From: an uncultured Flavobacteriaceae bacterium
GTDB taxonomy: Bacteria; Bacteroidota; Bacteroidia; Flavobacteriales; Flavobacteriaceae
DNA length: 64,000 bases
Assembly: GCA_947500385.1 (NCBI GenBank)
Contig: CANMSA010000001.1
Span: 434,001 to 498,000 of the forward strand
Direction of reading: 5' to 3'
The translations under genes and the position numbers were made by a program. Each line of letters starts with the position of its first letter. Within the stretch, counting starts at the first letter, position 1. The notes below the pieces were generated by a model, which saw only the letters and a list, made by a program, of their open reading frames with translations, had not been told where the DNA came from and made no database searches. Positions 37,901-45,200 of this stretch are shown here, piece by piece.

Positions 37901-38294
37901 TTCTGCCATTTTAGCCTCGGTGGCCGCTACCGAGATGTTTCCGCTATTCGCAAAGTCGGAACTAGAGCGTTTGTCCGAATTGAAAGGCAGCTGCGTAGAG
38001 TATTATACCATTTACCTGCCGCATCGTTTTGATGTAGCCGATATCAAGGCAATTTATGGAGACGCGCTTGATACGGGCAATGGCCTTAATGCCGCTAATG
38101 AACTCTTTTATGAGTTGGCAAAGGACAATGATCAAGAAATTAGGGCGCTATTGGATCAAAAATGCCGATTTGGTGATAAAATAGTTATCGAACCTCCCAT
38201 GAGCCGGGTAATGGCCGATGAAGCCTATGCGTTTATGAGAAAGATGATCGGGCATTCCATGACCTTGAGGACAATGGATAGTATAGTCCCCTAA
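34995..38294 (+). CDS. Large multi-spanning membrane protein with C-terminal patatin phospholipase domain
   Basis: A 1099-aa protein. The N-terminal 640 residues carry roughly ten or more hydrophobic segments (for example ALFALSIVMWLLADF, LFGLFTAIALIALGIDFV, LIILFLVAPTFAVVLAHY, FLVLLFVVGLLVCNRLG). The C-terminal 430 residues are a patatin-like lipase: oxyanion loop GYGGGMKS (about 675), nucleophile motif GASGG with Ser708, and the Asp of DGG (Asp899). Both catalytic residues are present, so a phospholipase A or lipid acyl hydrolase activity is expected. Architecture with such a long membrane part is uncommon. It follows the M19-like gene by 44 bases. Inference: acts on membrane lipids at the inner membrane; whether for defence, remodelling or release of particles is open. 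Confidence 0.85.
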   Translation: MLINYLKTKPVSTRHLYALFALSIVMWLLADFSHIPGVIAHPQFTEAIDSKTLTSLLTKQYGMLPYYLFFLIDCIWAPVLMAAIWMYVKRTFYNPAAVKPKVLFGLFTAIALIALGIDFVENYYYSFHKTYLKLLSAGKMIAYGLVALSALLVFFHFSFKNYLKTLLRFLKASVYSLVILVVLGSFLPKATQVNSIVVNLYERPLDLIILFLVAPTFAVVLAHYPSYFYINEKYRHWYMANVRWGLIGTIFYKYNEAFNTSEGGKDEGKVNFLYRILGILFYTALFYMLGYTSEVNFDWPIQVSKIAIILLACGIIALYRQKKIKDEWYTLVAPYLGQRLPGFYDGDNPVKATEAGEKSLRPDRCGAIREGDSDEMRKAFLGIKKYVNRFVWLFTFTVLVHIGLVLFFFWCEDCRYTQFTSIWSLLCIALQLFSYVYYRTYRSVLRFVFYKKKFRAIINSFYMLRTTKEDSKCLEELEKDPDNLKKTTQKKPLSFRCKVVNLLRFFEELNPKKEGVEGLALTGGYHTLLRNLGAGALSNNVTFLQFTILIGIINALFFLIININSELSLYFNPILIILSALFFYYGFVVVISKSLIYYRHSCEAFAVRNRTRFTFLVLLFVVGLLVCNRLGRAFSNELFTLPLLERKAEQEITLEDYVDNLPEEQTRYYVNGYGGGMKSNAWTMTVLKAFYDRDPHFFKKTVGISGASGGTIGWANMAAIVKCNKDSTAWGNLITDISTENILSLDLTHILGRDTFNHMFVPGMTLSGEDRSSKAMARYAKLTNNADQICKPTPYREYWKKLYEQQNYQFPILISNSTNVKGKGGMAVSVRVENDTASKLLYRKTDNILEIYKTDYNPMGVAEKSDSLTLSFYNAVSTSNRFPLLSPAAKIETKGHFNDGGVYENSGILSALKLFHAVNFTDSVTDVTQLKQRNVFINIVNDKNQYIMEKVKNLEQKVRSSKINKSTEISAILASVAATEMFPLFAKSELERLSELKGSCVEYYTIYLPHRFDVADIKAIYGDALDTGNGLNAANELFYELAKDNDQEIRALLDQKCRFGDKIVIEPPMSRVMADEAYAFMRKMIGHSMTLRTMDSIVP

Positions 38295-38314
38295 AGCCTC
38301 ACTATAGCTTAGGG
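38289..38314 (+). terminator. Weak hairpin after the patatin gene
   Basis: CCCTAAAGC (38289-38297) and GCTTAGGG (38307-38314) form a stem with one bulged A and a 9-nt loop, directly at the stop codon of the patatin-like gene. No T-run follows, so it is at best a weak or factor-dependent terminator. Confidence 0.25.
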
Positions 38315-38377
38315 AGATGTACTAAAAGATAGATGGAAGGCACAAGATAAGGGCACCTCGTAAAAGATAAGGGAAGA

Positions 38378-38397
38378 CATCCCCATGGATAGGGATG
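38378..38397 (+). promoter_or_regulatory. Dyad site 4: operator/promoter candidate for the EACC1-like operon
   Basis: CATCCCC-ATGGAT-AGGGATG, same 20-bp layout and centre-symmetric arms (ACATCCC/GGGATGT around 38387.5) as the sites at 31988, 40858 and 45129, though diverged at the arm edges. Exactly 21 nt beyond the right arm is TAAATTGC (38419-38426), a TAnnTTTG-like box. The EACC1-like start is at 38508, leaving an 80-nt leader. Confidence 0.45.
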
Positions 38398-38507
38398 TTA
38401 TTTGTATTCCCGAGAAGCTAAATTGCGCCTCCAAACTCATAATGAAATGGCAGGAGTAAAACGATAAAGAACAATGCCGAACAAAATAATTTACTAATAC
38501 AACACCT

Positions 38508-38903
38508 ATGAAACCACCACAAGTGCGTATTGAAGGCTTGGATAGGCTTGACCTATTGTCTTTGCAAACCAGATTAGAAGAACACCAAATAGCATACGAA
38601 CAACCGACCGAGGAGACCGTAGAAAAAACCGAAGGAAAGTTCAATGAATTTATATCGGTATCTACATCCATTATAATACTGGCGGCCACAAAGGTAGCCC
38701 TTTCGGCACTTAAACTCTGGCTGGCAAACCGTGCCAAAAAAGATACTACGGGGAAAACCATTACCATTGAGTTTCCCAACAACCTAGTGCTGACCATTGA
38801 AAAAAAAGAGGAAAAAAATGAGGACATGGCCGAAAAACAGGTTGCGATGGTCATTGACATCCTTGATACCTTAGAGTCCTTATTGGAAAACTTTAAAGCA
38901 TGA
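38508..38903 (+). CDS. EACC1-like small membrane-associated protein
   Basis: A 131-aa protein. The N-terminal 45 residues are polar, residues about 50-72 form a hydrophobic or amphipathic helix (SVSTSIIILAATKVALSALKLWL), followed by basic NRAKK and a strand segment KTITIEFPNNLVLTIEKKE, then a C-terminal helix. This layout resembles the effector-associated constant component EACC1 family, small proteins encoded beside variable effectors such as peptidases in predicted conflict systems; the match is by pattern only. Its stop overlaps the start of the 582-aa gene as ATGA, so the pair is translationally coupled. Confidence 0.75.
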   Translation: MKPPQVRIEGLDRLDLLSLQTRLEEHQIAYEQPTEETVEKTEGKFNEFISVSTSIIILAATKVALSALKLWLANRAKKDTTGKTITIEFPNNLVLTIEKKEEKNEDMAEKQVAMVIDILDTLESLLENFKA

Positions 38904-40648
38904 TCTTCCATAACAATAGCCGTTTAGACCAGAGCTGGGTAGAGCTGATTTCTAATTTGGCCTTTGTAAGCAATCCGGACCAATCCAGTCTTCCCAATAT
39001 TCTCTTGGGCCGTAAGTTACCCCATGAGGTATTCTTGAGCTTTGTACATGAGGCAACACACCATTGGACGTTTACGTCGGCTTGGGGAAGCGCCGCTTTT
39101 GTGTTTCATAATAGCATGACCCAACGCCTAAAAGCCTATGAAAGTGCTGTAGATAAAAGTACACTGGAGGAGGATATCGAATGGGACCTCTTGTCCGATT
39201 TTTGTAAGTACCGCTTCCTCATGGATATCTATAAACCCTTGATCGAAGGAATCGCCCTGTTCGCGGAATTCGACGTATACCCCACAAAGACCGAAGCCAT
39301 TCCCCATCACCTCATTTATACCAGTATGATGTTTCGTCCCAAGGGTGGCAACGAATTCTGGAAGCAGGAATATGCCTTGAACGAAAAAGAATACCATGAA
39401 TTTTTAATCCAAAAAAGACTATTGACCAACAAGGTATCCCAACGAAAAGCCGATTGTTTGATCTCGGAAGCAAATTTGGAACAGTCGCCTTATTTGACCG
39501 GGTACCTTTTTGTTAAAAACCTACAGCAGTTACTTATACAAAACAATCCGAAATTTTCGGATCCCAATATTTTCATCAGCTTTCTCAGAGAGTATTATTT
39601 CAATGATTTTGAACTGGTCCAACTGCTGTTCGACCCGCAAACACAGGACGAACATATTTCGCATCGGATGGTGAACCATTTTATGAACAGAACGCGGAAC
39701 ATCGGCGCATTGGCTCCTGATACTTTTGATACCCTGGAAGCCTACTTATTGGATAAGGACGTGCAGGCCAGAAACCTAGGGTGTTTTAATAACCCTAAGA
39801 GAGTTCAGAAGGCCATGGAATATTTTGGTCCAGCTTTGGAGGCCGTTGACCAAACCACGGACGGGGAAGTATCGCGCTGGTACATGCGAAGCTATTTTCG
39901 AGAGGCAAACATCAAATGTTACCTGATCATCGATACGGAGCGGATAAAGGTTTACGTACGCTATCCCCATAGTGTTGCAAAGCATCCAAATATTGCCGTT
40001 CTATTGGAGACCAAAGCGGCCACCATCCGTGAAGGTGGTATTGACGTGGTATCCTTTGCCATGACCAATGAAAATGGTTTTAGCACTTTTGAAGGCGAAT
40101 GCTTTATGGAAAAATACATCACTTTTTTCGCAATTTCCAAACATTTTTCACTGTTTCGAGCCACTGCCGACGATAGCTTGGTGTTCCACAATTTTTCGGA
40201 CTCGTTCCCAAAAGATGAGCGGCAGCAAATTATCCGATATTTTCAAAACCCTGCAGAAACCGAAAGACATCTTGATTTTGAGTATTTTGATTCCACTGGC
40301 ATCGATCTTTTTGTAGAAAAGATAGCGATCAATCACAAGGACAATTTGGCAAGCCTTTACCAATACTATACCCACTGTTCCCTAAATTGTGAGGATGCCC
40401 ATTTGGAAAAGCTGATGGAGAGCATGAAGCAGAGGGGCTTCTACACGGTGTTGGATAACCGCGAGGATATGCTGCAGCTGTTGAGCAAACTGAGCTTGCT
40501 GTCGGCGGCCAACCCCATCAGTAGGGAAACCTTAAAAACCTTTGACATTCCTATGGAAAAGATACGTGAACTCGATAAGCTATTGCGGAGCAAGGGCTTC
40601 TTGGGCTTACGGATCAACGAGGAATTTGTATATGTGCAGGGAGCTTGA
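38900..40648 (+). CDS. HEATHH-motif protein, putative metallopeptidase effector paired with the EACC1-like gene
   Basis: A 582-aa soluble protein. Residues 50-55 read HEATHH within FLSFVHEATHHWTF, an HExxH-type zinc site typical of gluzincin-like peptidases; a possible third ligand (Glu in EGIALFAEFD, about 115-121) follows. The rest is mixed alpha/beta with no recognised domain, and the last 65 residues (RETLKTFDIPMEKIRELDKLLRSKGFLGLRI) look like a winged helix. Absence of a signal peptide argues for action in the cytosol. It overlaps the EACC1-like gene by four bases. Inference: a peptidase-type effector of a two-gene conflict module; catalysis is not proven by the motif alone. Confidence 0.8.
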   Translation: MIFHNNSRLDQSWVELISNLAFVSNPDQSSLPNILLGRKLPHEVFLSFVHEATHHWTFTSAWGSAAFVFHNSMTQRLKAYESAVDKSTLEEDIEWDLLSDFCKYRFLMDIYKPLIEGIALFAEFDVYPTKTEAIPHHLIYTSMMFRPKGGNEFWKQEYALNEKEYHEFLIQKRLLTNKVSQRKADCLISEANLEQSPYLTGYLFVKNLQQLLIQNNPKFSDPNIFISFLREYYFNDFELVQLLFDPQTQDEHISHRMVNHFMNRTRNIGALAPDTFDTLEAYLLDKDVQARNLGCFNNPKRVQKAMEYFGPALEAVDQTTDGEVSRWYMRSYFREANIKCYLIIDTERIKVYVRYPHSVAKHPNIAVLLETKAATIREGGIDVVSFAMTNENGFSTFEGECFMEKYITFFAISKHFSLFRATADDSLVFHNFSDSFPKDERQQIIRYFQNPAETERHLDFEYFDSTGIDLFVEKIAINHKDNLASLYQYYTHCSLNCEDAHLEKLMESMKQRGFYTVLDNREDMLQLLSKLSLLSAANPISRETLKTFDIPMEKIRELDKLLRSKGFLGLRINEEFVYVQGA

Positions 40649-40857
40649 TTTTGTACTTGGAGGAAACACCTTTATTAAAGATTGGTGGGGGGCATTCTTT
40701 TTCTATAAATACCGATTATCACAACGCTTTTCATTTCTGGTCGAACAAAATAGATAAAAAACAATCTTCCATTTTTTACCTATTTTTCTTAATTTACCCA
40801 TGCCCTTTCCTTCTTATTTATATTGAATTTTCATTCTTTTTATGCTATCTGGAAGAA

Positions 40858-40877
40858 AATACCCATGAATGGGGATT
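40858..40877 (+). promoter_or_regulatory. Dyad site 2: operator/promoter candidate for the papain-like peptidase operon
   Basis: AATACCC-ATGAAT-GGGGATT, an 11-bp arm dyad with one mismatch when the flanking AA/TT and inner AT/AT are included. Exactly 21 nt beyond the right arm is GAGTTTTG (40899-40906), one mismatch from TAnnTTTG, and the peptidase start follows 27 nt later. There is no T-run, so it does not resemble a terminator for the upstream HEATHH gene 210 bases away. It matches the sites at 31988, 38378 and 45129. Confidence 0.5.
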
Positions 40878-40933
40878 TTCTGAAACCATCCAATTGAAGA
40901 GTTTTGAAATGTTAATTCATCAACAAATTACTA

Positions 40934-42034
40934 ATGGAGGATTATGAATTTAAGTTTTTTAAAGGAATTGCCCACAAATCGCAACCAGATCTCTCAAATT
41001 GGTGTTGGGCCGCATGTATTTCAAAACTTATACAGGGGTTCAGAATAACTACTAATATTGAAAACAATCAATGCAGTATCGCTGGTTACTATTTAAAAAC
41101 ATATCACAAAAGTAATGGCAAAAGCATTTCAAAATGTTGTCATGATGGGACTATAAATGAAACATGCAATCTAGGTTTATTAGAGAAAGATCTAGAATCC
41201 GTTTTTTCTGACTTTGGGATACGATGCGATAGAATTCCTTCGAATAAGTTAGTTTCAAGTCTTAGTAATTATGACTTTGTGGTTGAAAACATAAACAATT
41301 CGAAATTCCCAATCCTAGTTCAAATAGAAAAGCCAAATGGTACCCATTTAATCATGTTATCTGGTTATGGATATTATAAAAAATGCAAATATGTGCTCAT
41401 TGGTGATCCTCTTCGAGGTGCGGAATATTATCAGTTACTTAAGAATTTTATAAATAATGAAAAAATTCTCAAAGCTTGGACATGTAGTTTAGACCTTTCA
41501 ACTTTTGACCATACAACCTTAATCAAAGATGATGTTCTTCATAATTACCTATCACTGGCAACAATACAAATCAATCGGTTACTTGGGGATTTAACAAAAA
41601 GAAAACAAGATGATTTAATTCCCCACACCAACCCAATTGGCTTGTTACAAAATGAATTCGTTCCAAACTTTGTACAAGAATTTAAGACAAATACAGATTT
41701 AACAGTAGATAGAAGCATACTTAATACACTCAAAAATATTTCAAAATTTTCAAATGAATGCTACCCTGAAATTCCGAGAAACTCATTCACGTTACTTCCA
41801 ATTATAGAAAATGTAAATGAATTACGTGCAGGTTTTAGATTGCCAAGTGAGGAGTATGAATACTTTGAAGATTACGCTACCCATGCTGAAAAAAGAACCG
41901 ATTCAAATGGTGGTGAAAAGTTAAGAGCACTATCCTTCCCTCAAAATTATCACCTTAGTAAAGAATCCTTTTTATCAAGAAATGAGTTCATGAGACAACT
42001 GCAAAAGAATAAAATGATTACATATTTTCAATAA
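40934..42034 (+). CDS. Papain-like cysteine peptidase (AvrRpt2/C70-like)
   Basis: A 366-aa protein. The catalytic Cys is in NWCWAACISKLI (Cys24), the CWAA motif of papain-like C70/C39-type peptidases. The His lies in GTHLIMLSGYG (about 137) and the Asp/Asn in LIGDPLRGAEYY (about 157). About 170 residues of peptidase are followed by a 200-residue C-terminal region of unknown fold (HTNPIGLLQNEFVPNFVQEF; EEYEYFEDYATHAEKR). No signal peptide. Base composition is AT-rich, unlike the genes before 40648. It precedes an unknown 194-aa gene and a TPR kinase. Inference: an effector-type or processing protease under sensory control. Confidence 0.82.
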   Translation: MEDYEFKFFKGIAHKSQPDLSNWCWAACISKLIQGFRITTNIENNQCSIAGYYLKTYHKSNGKSISKCCHDGTINETCNLGLLEKDLESVFSDFGIRCDRIPSNKLVSSLSNYDFVVENINNSKFPILVQIEKPNGTHLIMLSGYGYYKKCKYVLIGDPLRGAEYYQLLKNFINNEKILKAWTCSLDLSTFDHTTLIKDDVLHNYLSLATIQINRLLGDLTKRKQDDLIPHTNPIGLLQNEFVPNFVQEFKTNTDLTVDRSILNTLKNISKFSNECYPEIPRNSFTLLPIIENVNELRAGFRLPSEEYEYFEDYATHAEKRTDSNGGEKLRALSFPQNYHLSKESFLSRNEFMRQLQKNKMITYFQ

Positions 42035-42058
42035 TCCATAAACCAAAAAAAAACAAAA

Positions 42059-42643
42059 ATGGCACATCAAAACCTTAAATTTCGATTACATCTAAATGAC
42101 AGTGTTGAATGGCAACCTATTTATGCTGGACAAGATTTTAATACCTTTTACGTAGTCTATGTAAAATTTATGAACCTAATCGAAGATTCCGATTCTTTAA
42201 TGGGTAACTTAACAGCCAGTTATCGCTGTAAATTTAGGATTCAAAACTTCAGAGGAGCAGTTAGCATCGGCTTTTCTAAAGAACCTAAACTATACAAGGT
42301 AAAAGATAAAGAATTTACAATTAACATAGAAATATTTTTGAAAGCTTTCCATTTTAATGAATATTCCAAAGAGATTGATTTTCCTTTTGTTGAGAAAATT
42401 GACAGATCAAAACTCTTGAAGACAAAGGTAAGTCTTGACTTGCCTGCAGGGATGTACAACAAGAAAAAACCAATAGAATCAGATTATTTGTTACCATATA
42501 AATATGAGAGAGATGGAGATACTGCAATTGAGTTAGGCAGAAGAACAGCCGGCAGTACAAAACCATTTAAAAATTATAGTGACGAAGGAATTTCAGGGGG
42601 TGAATTTGGCATTTGTTCACCCGATACCAGTTTATTATTTTAA
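42059..42643 (+). CDS. Unrecognised 194-aa protein downstream of the papain-like peptidase
   Basis: A 194-aa soluble, beta-rich protein with many Lys, Phe and Tyr, beginning MAHQNLKFRLHLNDSVEWQP and including CKFRIQNFRGAVSIGFSKEPKLYKV. No domain was recognised and no signal peptide is visible. It starts 24 bases after the peptidase stop and ends two bases before the GTG start of the kinase, so the three are likely one operon. Possible roles are a target, inhibitor or partner of the peptidase; the sequence does not say which. Confidence 0.7.
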   Translation: MAHQNLKFRLHLNDSVEWQPIYAGQDFNTFYVVYVKFMNLIEDSDSLMGNLTASYRCKFRIQNFRGAVSIGFSKEPKLYKVKDKEFTINIEIFLKAFHFNEYSKEIDFPFVEKIDRSKLLKTKVSLDLPAGMYNKKKPIESDYLLPYKYERDGDTAIELGRRTAGSTKPFKNYSDEGISGGEFGICSPDTSLLF

Positions 42644-42645
42644 AG

Positions 42646-44490
42646 GTGAGACTGATTCTGACTATTTTCCTATTCTATTGCTCCATTTCTTTTTCACAAA
42701 ATGAAATGGAGCACTTTTTTCGCCATATTGAAAATAGTAATTATGACAAAGCATATATAATTGCTGATAAAAGTAAAGAAAAAGAGCTTTCAAATCATCT
42801 AAAAACGTATTTGAAAATTATACAGAATGGAGTTTTTCCGGGAATTGATTCAACTTCTTTCAACAACGACTCTCCAACCCTAGAAAATAATATAAGACTG
42901 ATAAACATTGCTATTACCCAGTACGCTTATCATGGAGATGAAGTCTTGGCTTTTAAATACCTCAGACAAAGTCTTAAAATAGCAAAAAAAAGAAAAGACA
43001 AAGTTTTAGTATGCCAATCTCTAAAATACATCCTTGAAATTTACGAAAGGTTTCATGTAGTGATTGAGGATATGACATACAACATATTCATTCAAGAATA
43101 TGAAAAGTATGCCTATAACGAAAGGGAAAAGTCTAAAGCAGCTTTGTATAAGTATAGGATAAGTCAAAGGTTCAATTTTAAAAATATAGGTTACATCCTA
43201 TCCAATTACAAAAAGGCAAGAAACAACTTGAATTCACTTAAAAGCCCTTATTTCCAGGCCAAACGGGACCTCACACACTATGTCCATCATCAAGATTACA
43301 CCAAGGATGCAGATAGTTGTAAATACTTTTTGGATAAAACTTTTAGGATACTTAAAAACCAAACAGGGTACTTTGAAAACGAACGAAAAATAGCAGCCAA
43401 AATCAATAAAGCATCACTACAGTTATTATTAAAAAAACCGCAAAAAGCAATTTCCATACTTGATTCCATCAATATCAACGGATCAGATTACTTAACAAAT
43501 TCCCTTAAAAAATTTATATCCTTTAAAAAGCACCTTTCATATGAAATGATAGGAGATGCGCTTAACAGTTGTAAATACTTTAGTGAGTATATGAAGGATG
43601 AGATGAAAGCGAACCAAGCTGATAATCTTCAAATAGTATCCGAGTATGAAACCAAATACCAAACGGCTGAAAAAGAAAAACAAATCCTTCTTGAACAACA
43701 ACGAACAAGAAAAAACAGAAATTGGTTAGTGGCCTCGATTGCGCTTCTAATTTTTGGTGGTTTAACGGCATTATTGATTCAAAAAAACACGACCAAGAAA
43801 CGAAAATTGGCCGAGCAAAACACCTTGCTCGAACAACAAAAAGTGACCACACTCCTAAAGGAACAGGAACTCACCGCCATTGACGCCATGATTTCAGGAC
43901 AGGAAAAAGAGCGCCAACGGGTGGCCAATGAACTGCATGACGATCTGGGTAGTCTAATGGCCACTATAAAACTGCATTTTGAGAATATCAAAGGAGATAC
44001 ACAAGACCCGGCCCTAAAAAGTGCCTCCAAACTACTGGAGAAAGCCTACCAAAAAATACGAGGCATCGCGCATTCCAAAAATTCTGGACTAATGGCAGAC
44101 CAGGGATTGTTACCCGCCATTAAAAAAATGGCCAAAACTATTTCCGAGACCAATGCCCTACAAGTGAGTGTCGCCGATTTTGGTCTCGAAGAGCGTATGG
44201 AAAATTCCTTGGAACTCACCATATTTAGAATTGTTCAGGAATTAATTGCCAATATCATAACGCACGCCGGTGCCACGGAGGCTTCGATCCAATTTACACA
44301 ACACGAGGACAAGCTGAATATCATTGTCGAGGACAATGGGCGGGGCTTTGACATGACCAAAGTATCTCGTACGTCCAACGGCATGGGGTTAGGTACCATT
44401 GAAAAACGAATTGAACACCTAGAAGGGTCTTTTACCGTAGACAGCATACTGGGAAAAGGAACCTCCATCTTAATCGATATTCCCATATGA
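42646..44490 (+). CDS. TPR-type sensor histidine kinase (HisKA_3/HATPase_c)
   Basis: Start taken as GTG at 42646, which gives a clean signal peptide (RLILTIFLFYCSISFSQ); the TTG 33 bases upstream would sit inside the preceding gene. About 340 residues of periplasmic TPR-like helices follow, then one transmembrane segment (NWLVASIALLIFGGLTALLI) and a coiled coil. The HisKA_3 dimerisation box is QRVANELHDDLGSLMA (His431) and the ATPase has QELIANIITHAGA, DNGRGFDM and NGMGLGTIEKRIEHLEG. This is the Bacteroidetes NarX-like kinase layout. It overlaps the response regulator gene (ATGA), so they are a cognate pair. The N-terminal half is AT-rich, the kinase half is not, consistent with a shuffled sensor region. 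Confidence 0.9.
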   Translation: MRLILTIFLFYCSISFSQNEMEHFFRHIENSNYDKAYIIADKSKEKELSNHLKTYLKIIQNGVFPGIDSTSFNNDSPTLENNIRLINIAITQYAYHGDEVLAFKYLRQSLKIAKKRKDKVLVCQSLKYILEIYERFHVVIEDMTYNIFIQEYEKYAYNEREKSKAALYKYRISQRFNFKNIGYILSNYKKARNNLNSLKSPYFQAKRDLTHYVHHQDYTKDADSCKYFLDKTFRILKNQTGYFENERKIAAKINKASLQLLLKKPQKAISILDSININGSDYLTNSLKKFISFKKHLSYEMIGDALNSCKYFSEYMKDEMKANQADNLQIVSEYETKYQTAEKEKQILLEQQRTRKNRNWLVASIALLIFGGLTALLIQKNTTKKRKLAEQNTLLEQQKVTTLLKEQELTAIDAMISGQEKERQRVANELHDDLGSLMATIKLHFENIKGDTQDPALKSASKLLEKAYQKIRGIAHSKNSGLMADQGLLPAIKKMAKTISETNALQVSVADFGLEERMENSLELTIFRIVQELIANIITHAGATEASIQFTQHEDKLNIIVEDNGRGFDMTKVSRTSNGMGLGTIEKRIEHLEGSFTVDSILGKGTSILIDIPI

Positions 44491-45101
44491 TCACCGTAGC
44501 CATTGCAGAAGACCACCAAGCCCTTATCGATGGTATCCAATCCTACCTCGATTACGAGGACGATATCAAAATCGTAGGGCACGCCAACGATGGGGCCCAA
44601 CTGTTGGAATTGGTAGAAAAACGCCCCCCCAATATTGTGCTTTGTGATATTCGAATGCCCAAAGTAGATGGTATCGCAACAGCCAAGATTATTCAGAAAA
44701 AATTTCCCCAAACCAAGGTGATCGCCTTTACCATGTTCGATCAAGAAGATGCCATACGACAAATGTTAGATGCCGGTGCGGTAGGTTATATCCTAAAAAA
44801 TTCCTCCCTTCAAATTGTTTTGGAAGCCATCCGTACCGTAGCCGGCGGGAAAACCTACTTCGATAAGAAAATACATTTGCCGACCGCCGAAAAAAATAAA
44901 TCAAAGAGCATTCTTTCTTCTCGGGAAAAGGAAATCCTGGGATTGATTTCCAGAGGAAGAACCTCCCATGAAATTGCCGACGAACTCTTTATAGGCAAGA
45001 GTACCGTTGACACCCACCGTAAGAATATGATTCGGAAACTAGGCCTTAGCGGTGCCGGGGAGCTGTTGCGATACGCTTTGGAGAAAAAATATGAATTTTA
45101 G
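44487..45101 (+). CDS. NarL/FixJ-family response regulator
   Basis: A 204-aa protein with a receiver domain (phospho-acceptor Asp54 in VLCDIRMPKVDG, acidic pair EDH at 8-10, Thr in IAFTMFD, Lys in GYILKNSS) and a LuxR-type HTH (ILSSREKEILGLISRGRTSHEIADELFIGKSTVDTHRKNMIRKL). Translation is coupled to the TPR kinase through an ATGA overlap. The kinase likely phosphorylates it to control transcription; candidate targets include the downstream lipoprotein operon at 45201, although dyad site 3 may respond to a different LuxR-type protein. Confidence 0.95.
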   Translation: MITVAIAEDHQALIDGIQSYLDYEDDIKIVGHANDGAQLLELVEKRPPNIVLCDIRMPKVDGIATAKIIQKKFPQTKVIAFTMFDQEDAIRQMLDAGAVGYILKNSSLQIVLEAIRTVAGGKTYFDKKIHLPTAEKNKSKSILSSREKEILGLISRGRTSHEIADELFIGKSTVDTHRKNMIRKLGLSGAGELLRYALEKKYEF

Positions 45102-45126
45102 TGTTTCCCACTCCATTTTTATTGTT

Positions 45127-45153
45127 AAAATCCCCACCAATGGGGATTTTTTT
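45127..45153 (+). terminator. Possible intrinsic terminator after the response regulator (overlaps dyad site 3)
   Basis: A perfect 10-bp stem (AAAATCCCCA / TGGGGATTTT, 45127-45136 and 45141-45150) with a CCAA loop, running into a seven-T stretch. It sits 25 bases after the stop of the response regulator gene and can end that transcript. The same sequence is a copy of the AATCCCC-N6-GGGGATT dyad, so it could be a binding site, a terminator, or both. Confidence 0.45.
45129..45148 (+). promoter_or_regulatory. Dyad site 3: operator/promoter candidate for the lipoprotein pair
   Basis: AATCCCC-ACCAAT-GGGGATT, a perfect match to site 1 in both arms and spacing. Exactly 21 nt beyond the right arm is TAGTTTAG (45170-45177), one mismatch from TAnnTTTG, and the lipoprotein start follows 23 nt later. 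Shared spacing with sites at 38378 and 40858 supports a promoter-linked operator. Confidence 0.5.
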
Positions 45154-45200
45154 ATGCCATCTACGAAAGTAGTTTAGCAACAAATATAAAAACAAACAAC

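Larger units (their letters stand above)
40649..43700. other. AT-rich block, likely acquired separately
   Basis: From just after the HEATHH gene to the middle of the TPR kinase, the sequence is visibly more AT-rich, with codon choice shifted to A/T endings (many AAA, TTT, ATT, AAT). The composition returns to that of the neighbours near the transmembrane and kinase part of the 42646-44490 gene, about 43700 onward. No insertion sequence, integrase or flanking repeat was found. Judged by eye. Confidence 0.45.

Noticed and set aside
38289-38314. Strong intrinsic terminator after the patatin gene.
   Set aside because: The stem has a bulge and no T-run follows; kept only as a weak hairpin.
40649-40933. 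Plus-strand frames in the gap after the HEATHH gene.
   Set aside because: Low-complexity Phe/Tyr-rich frames in AT-rich DNA that overlap dyad site 2 and its promoter box.
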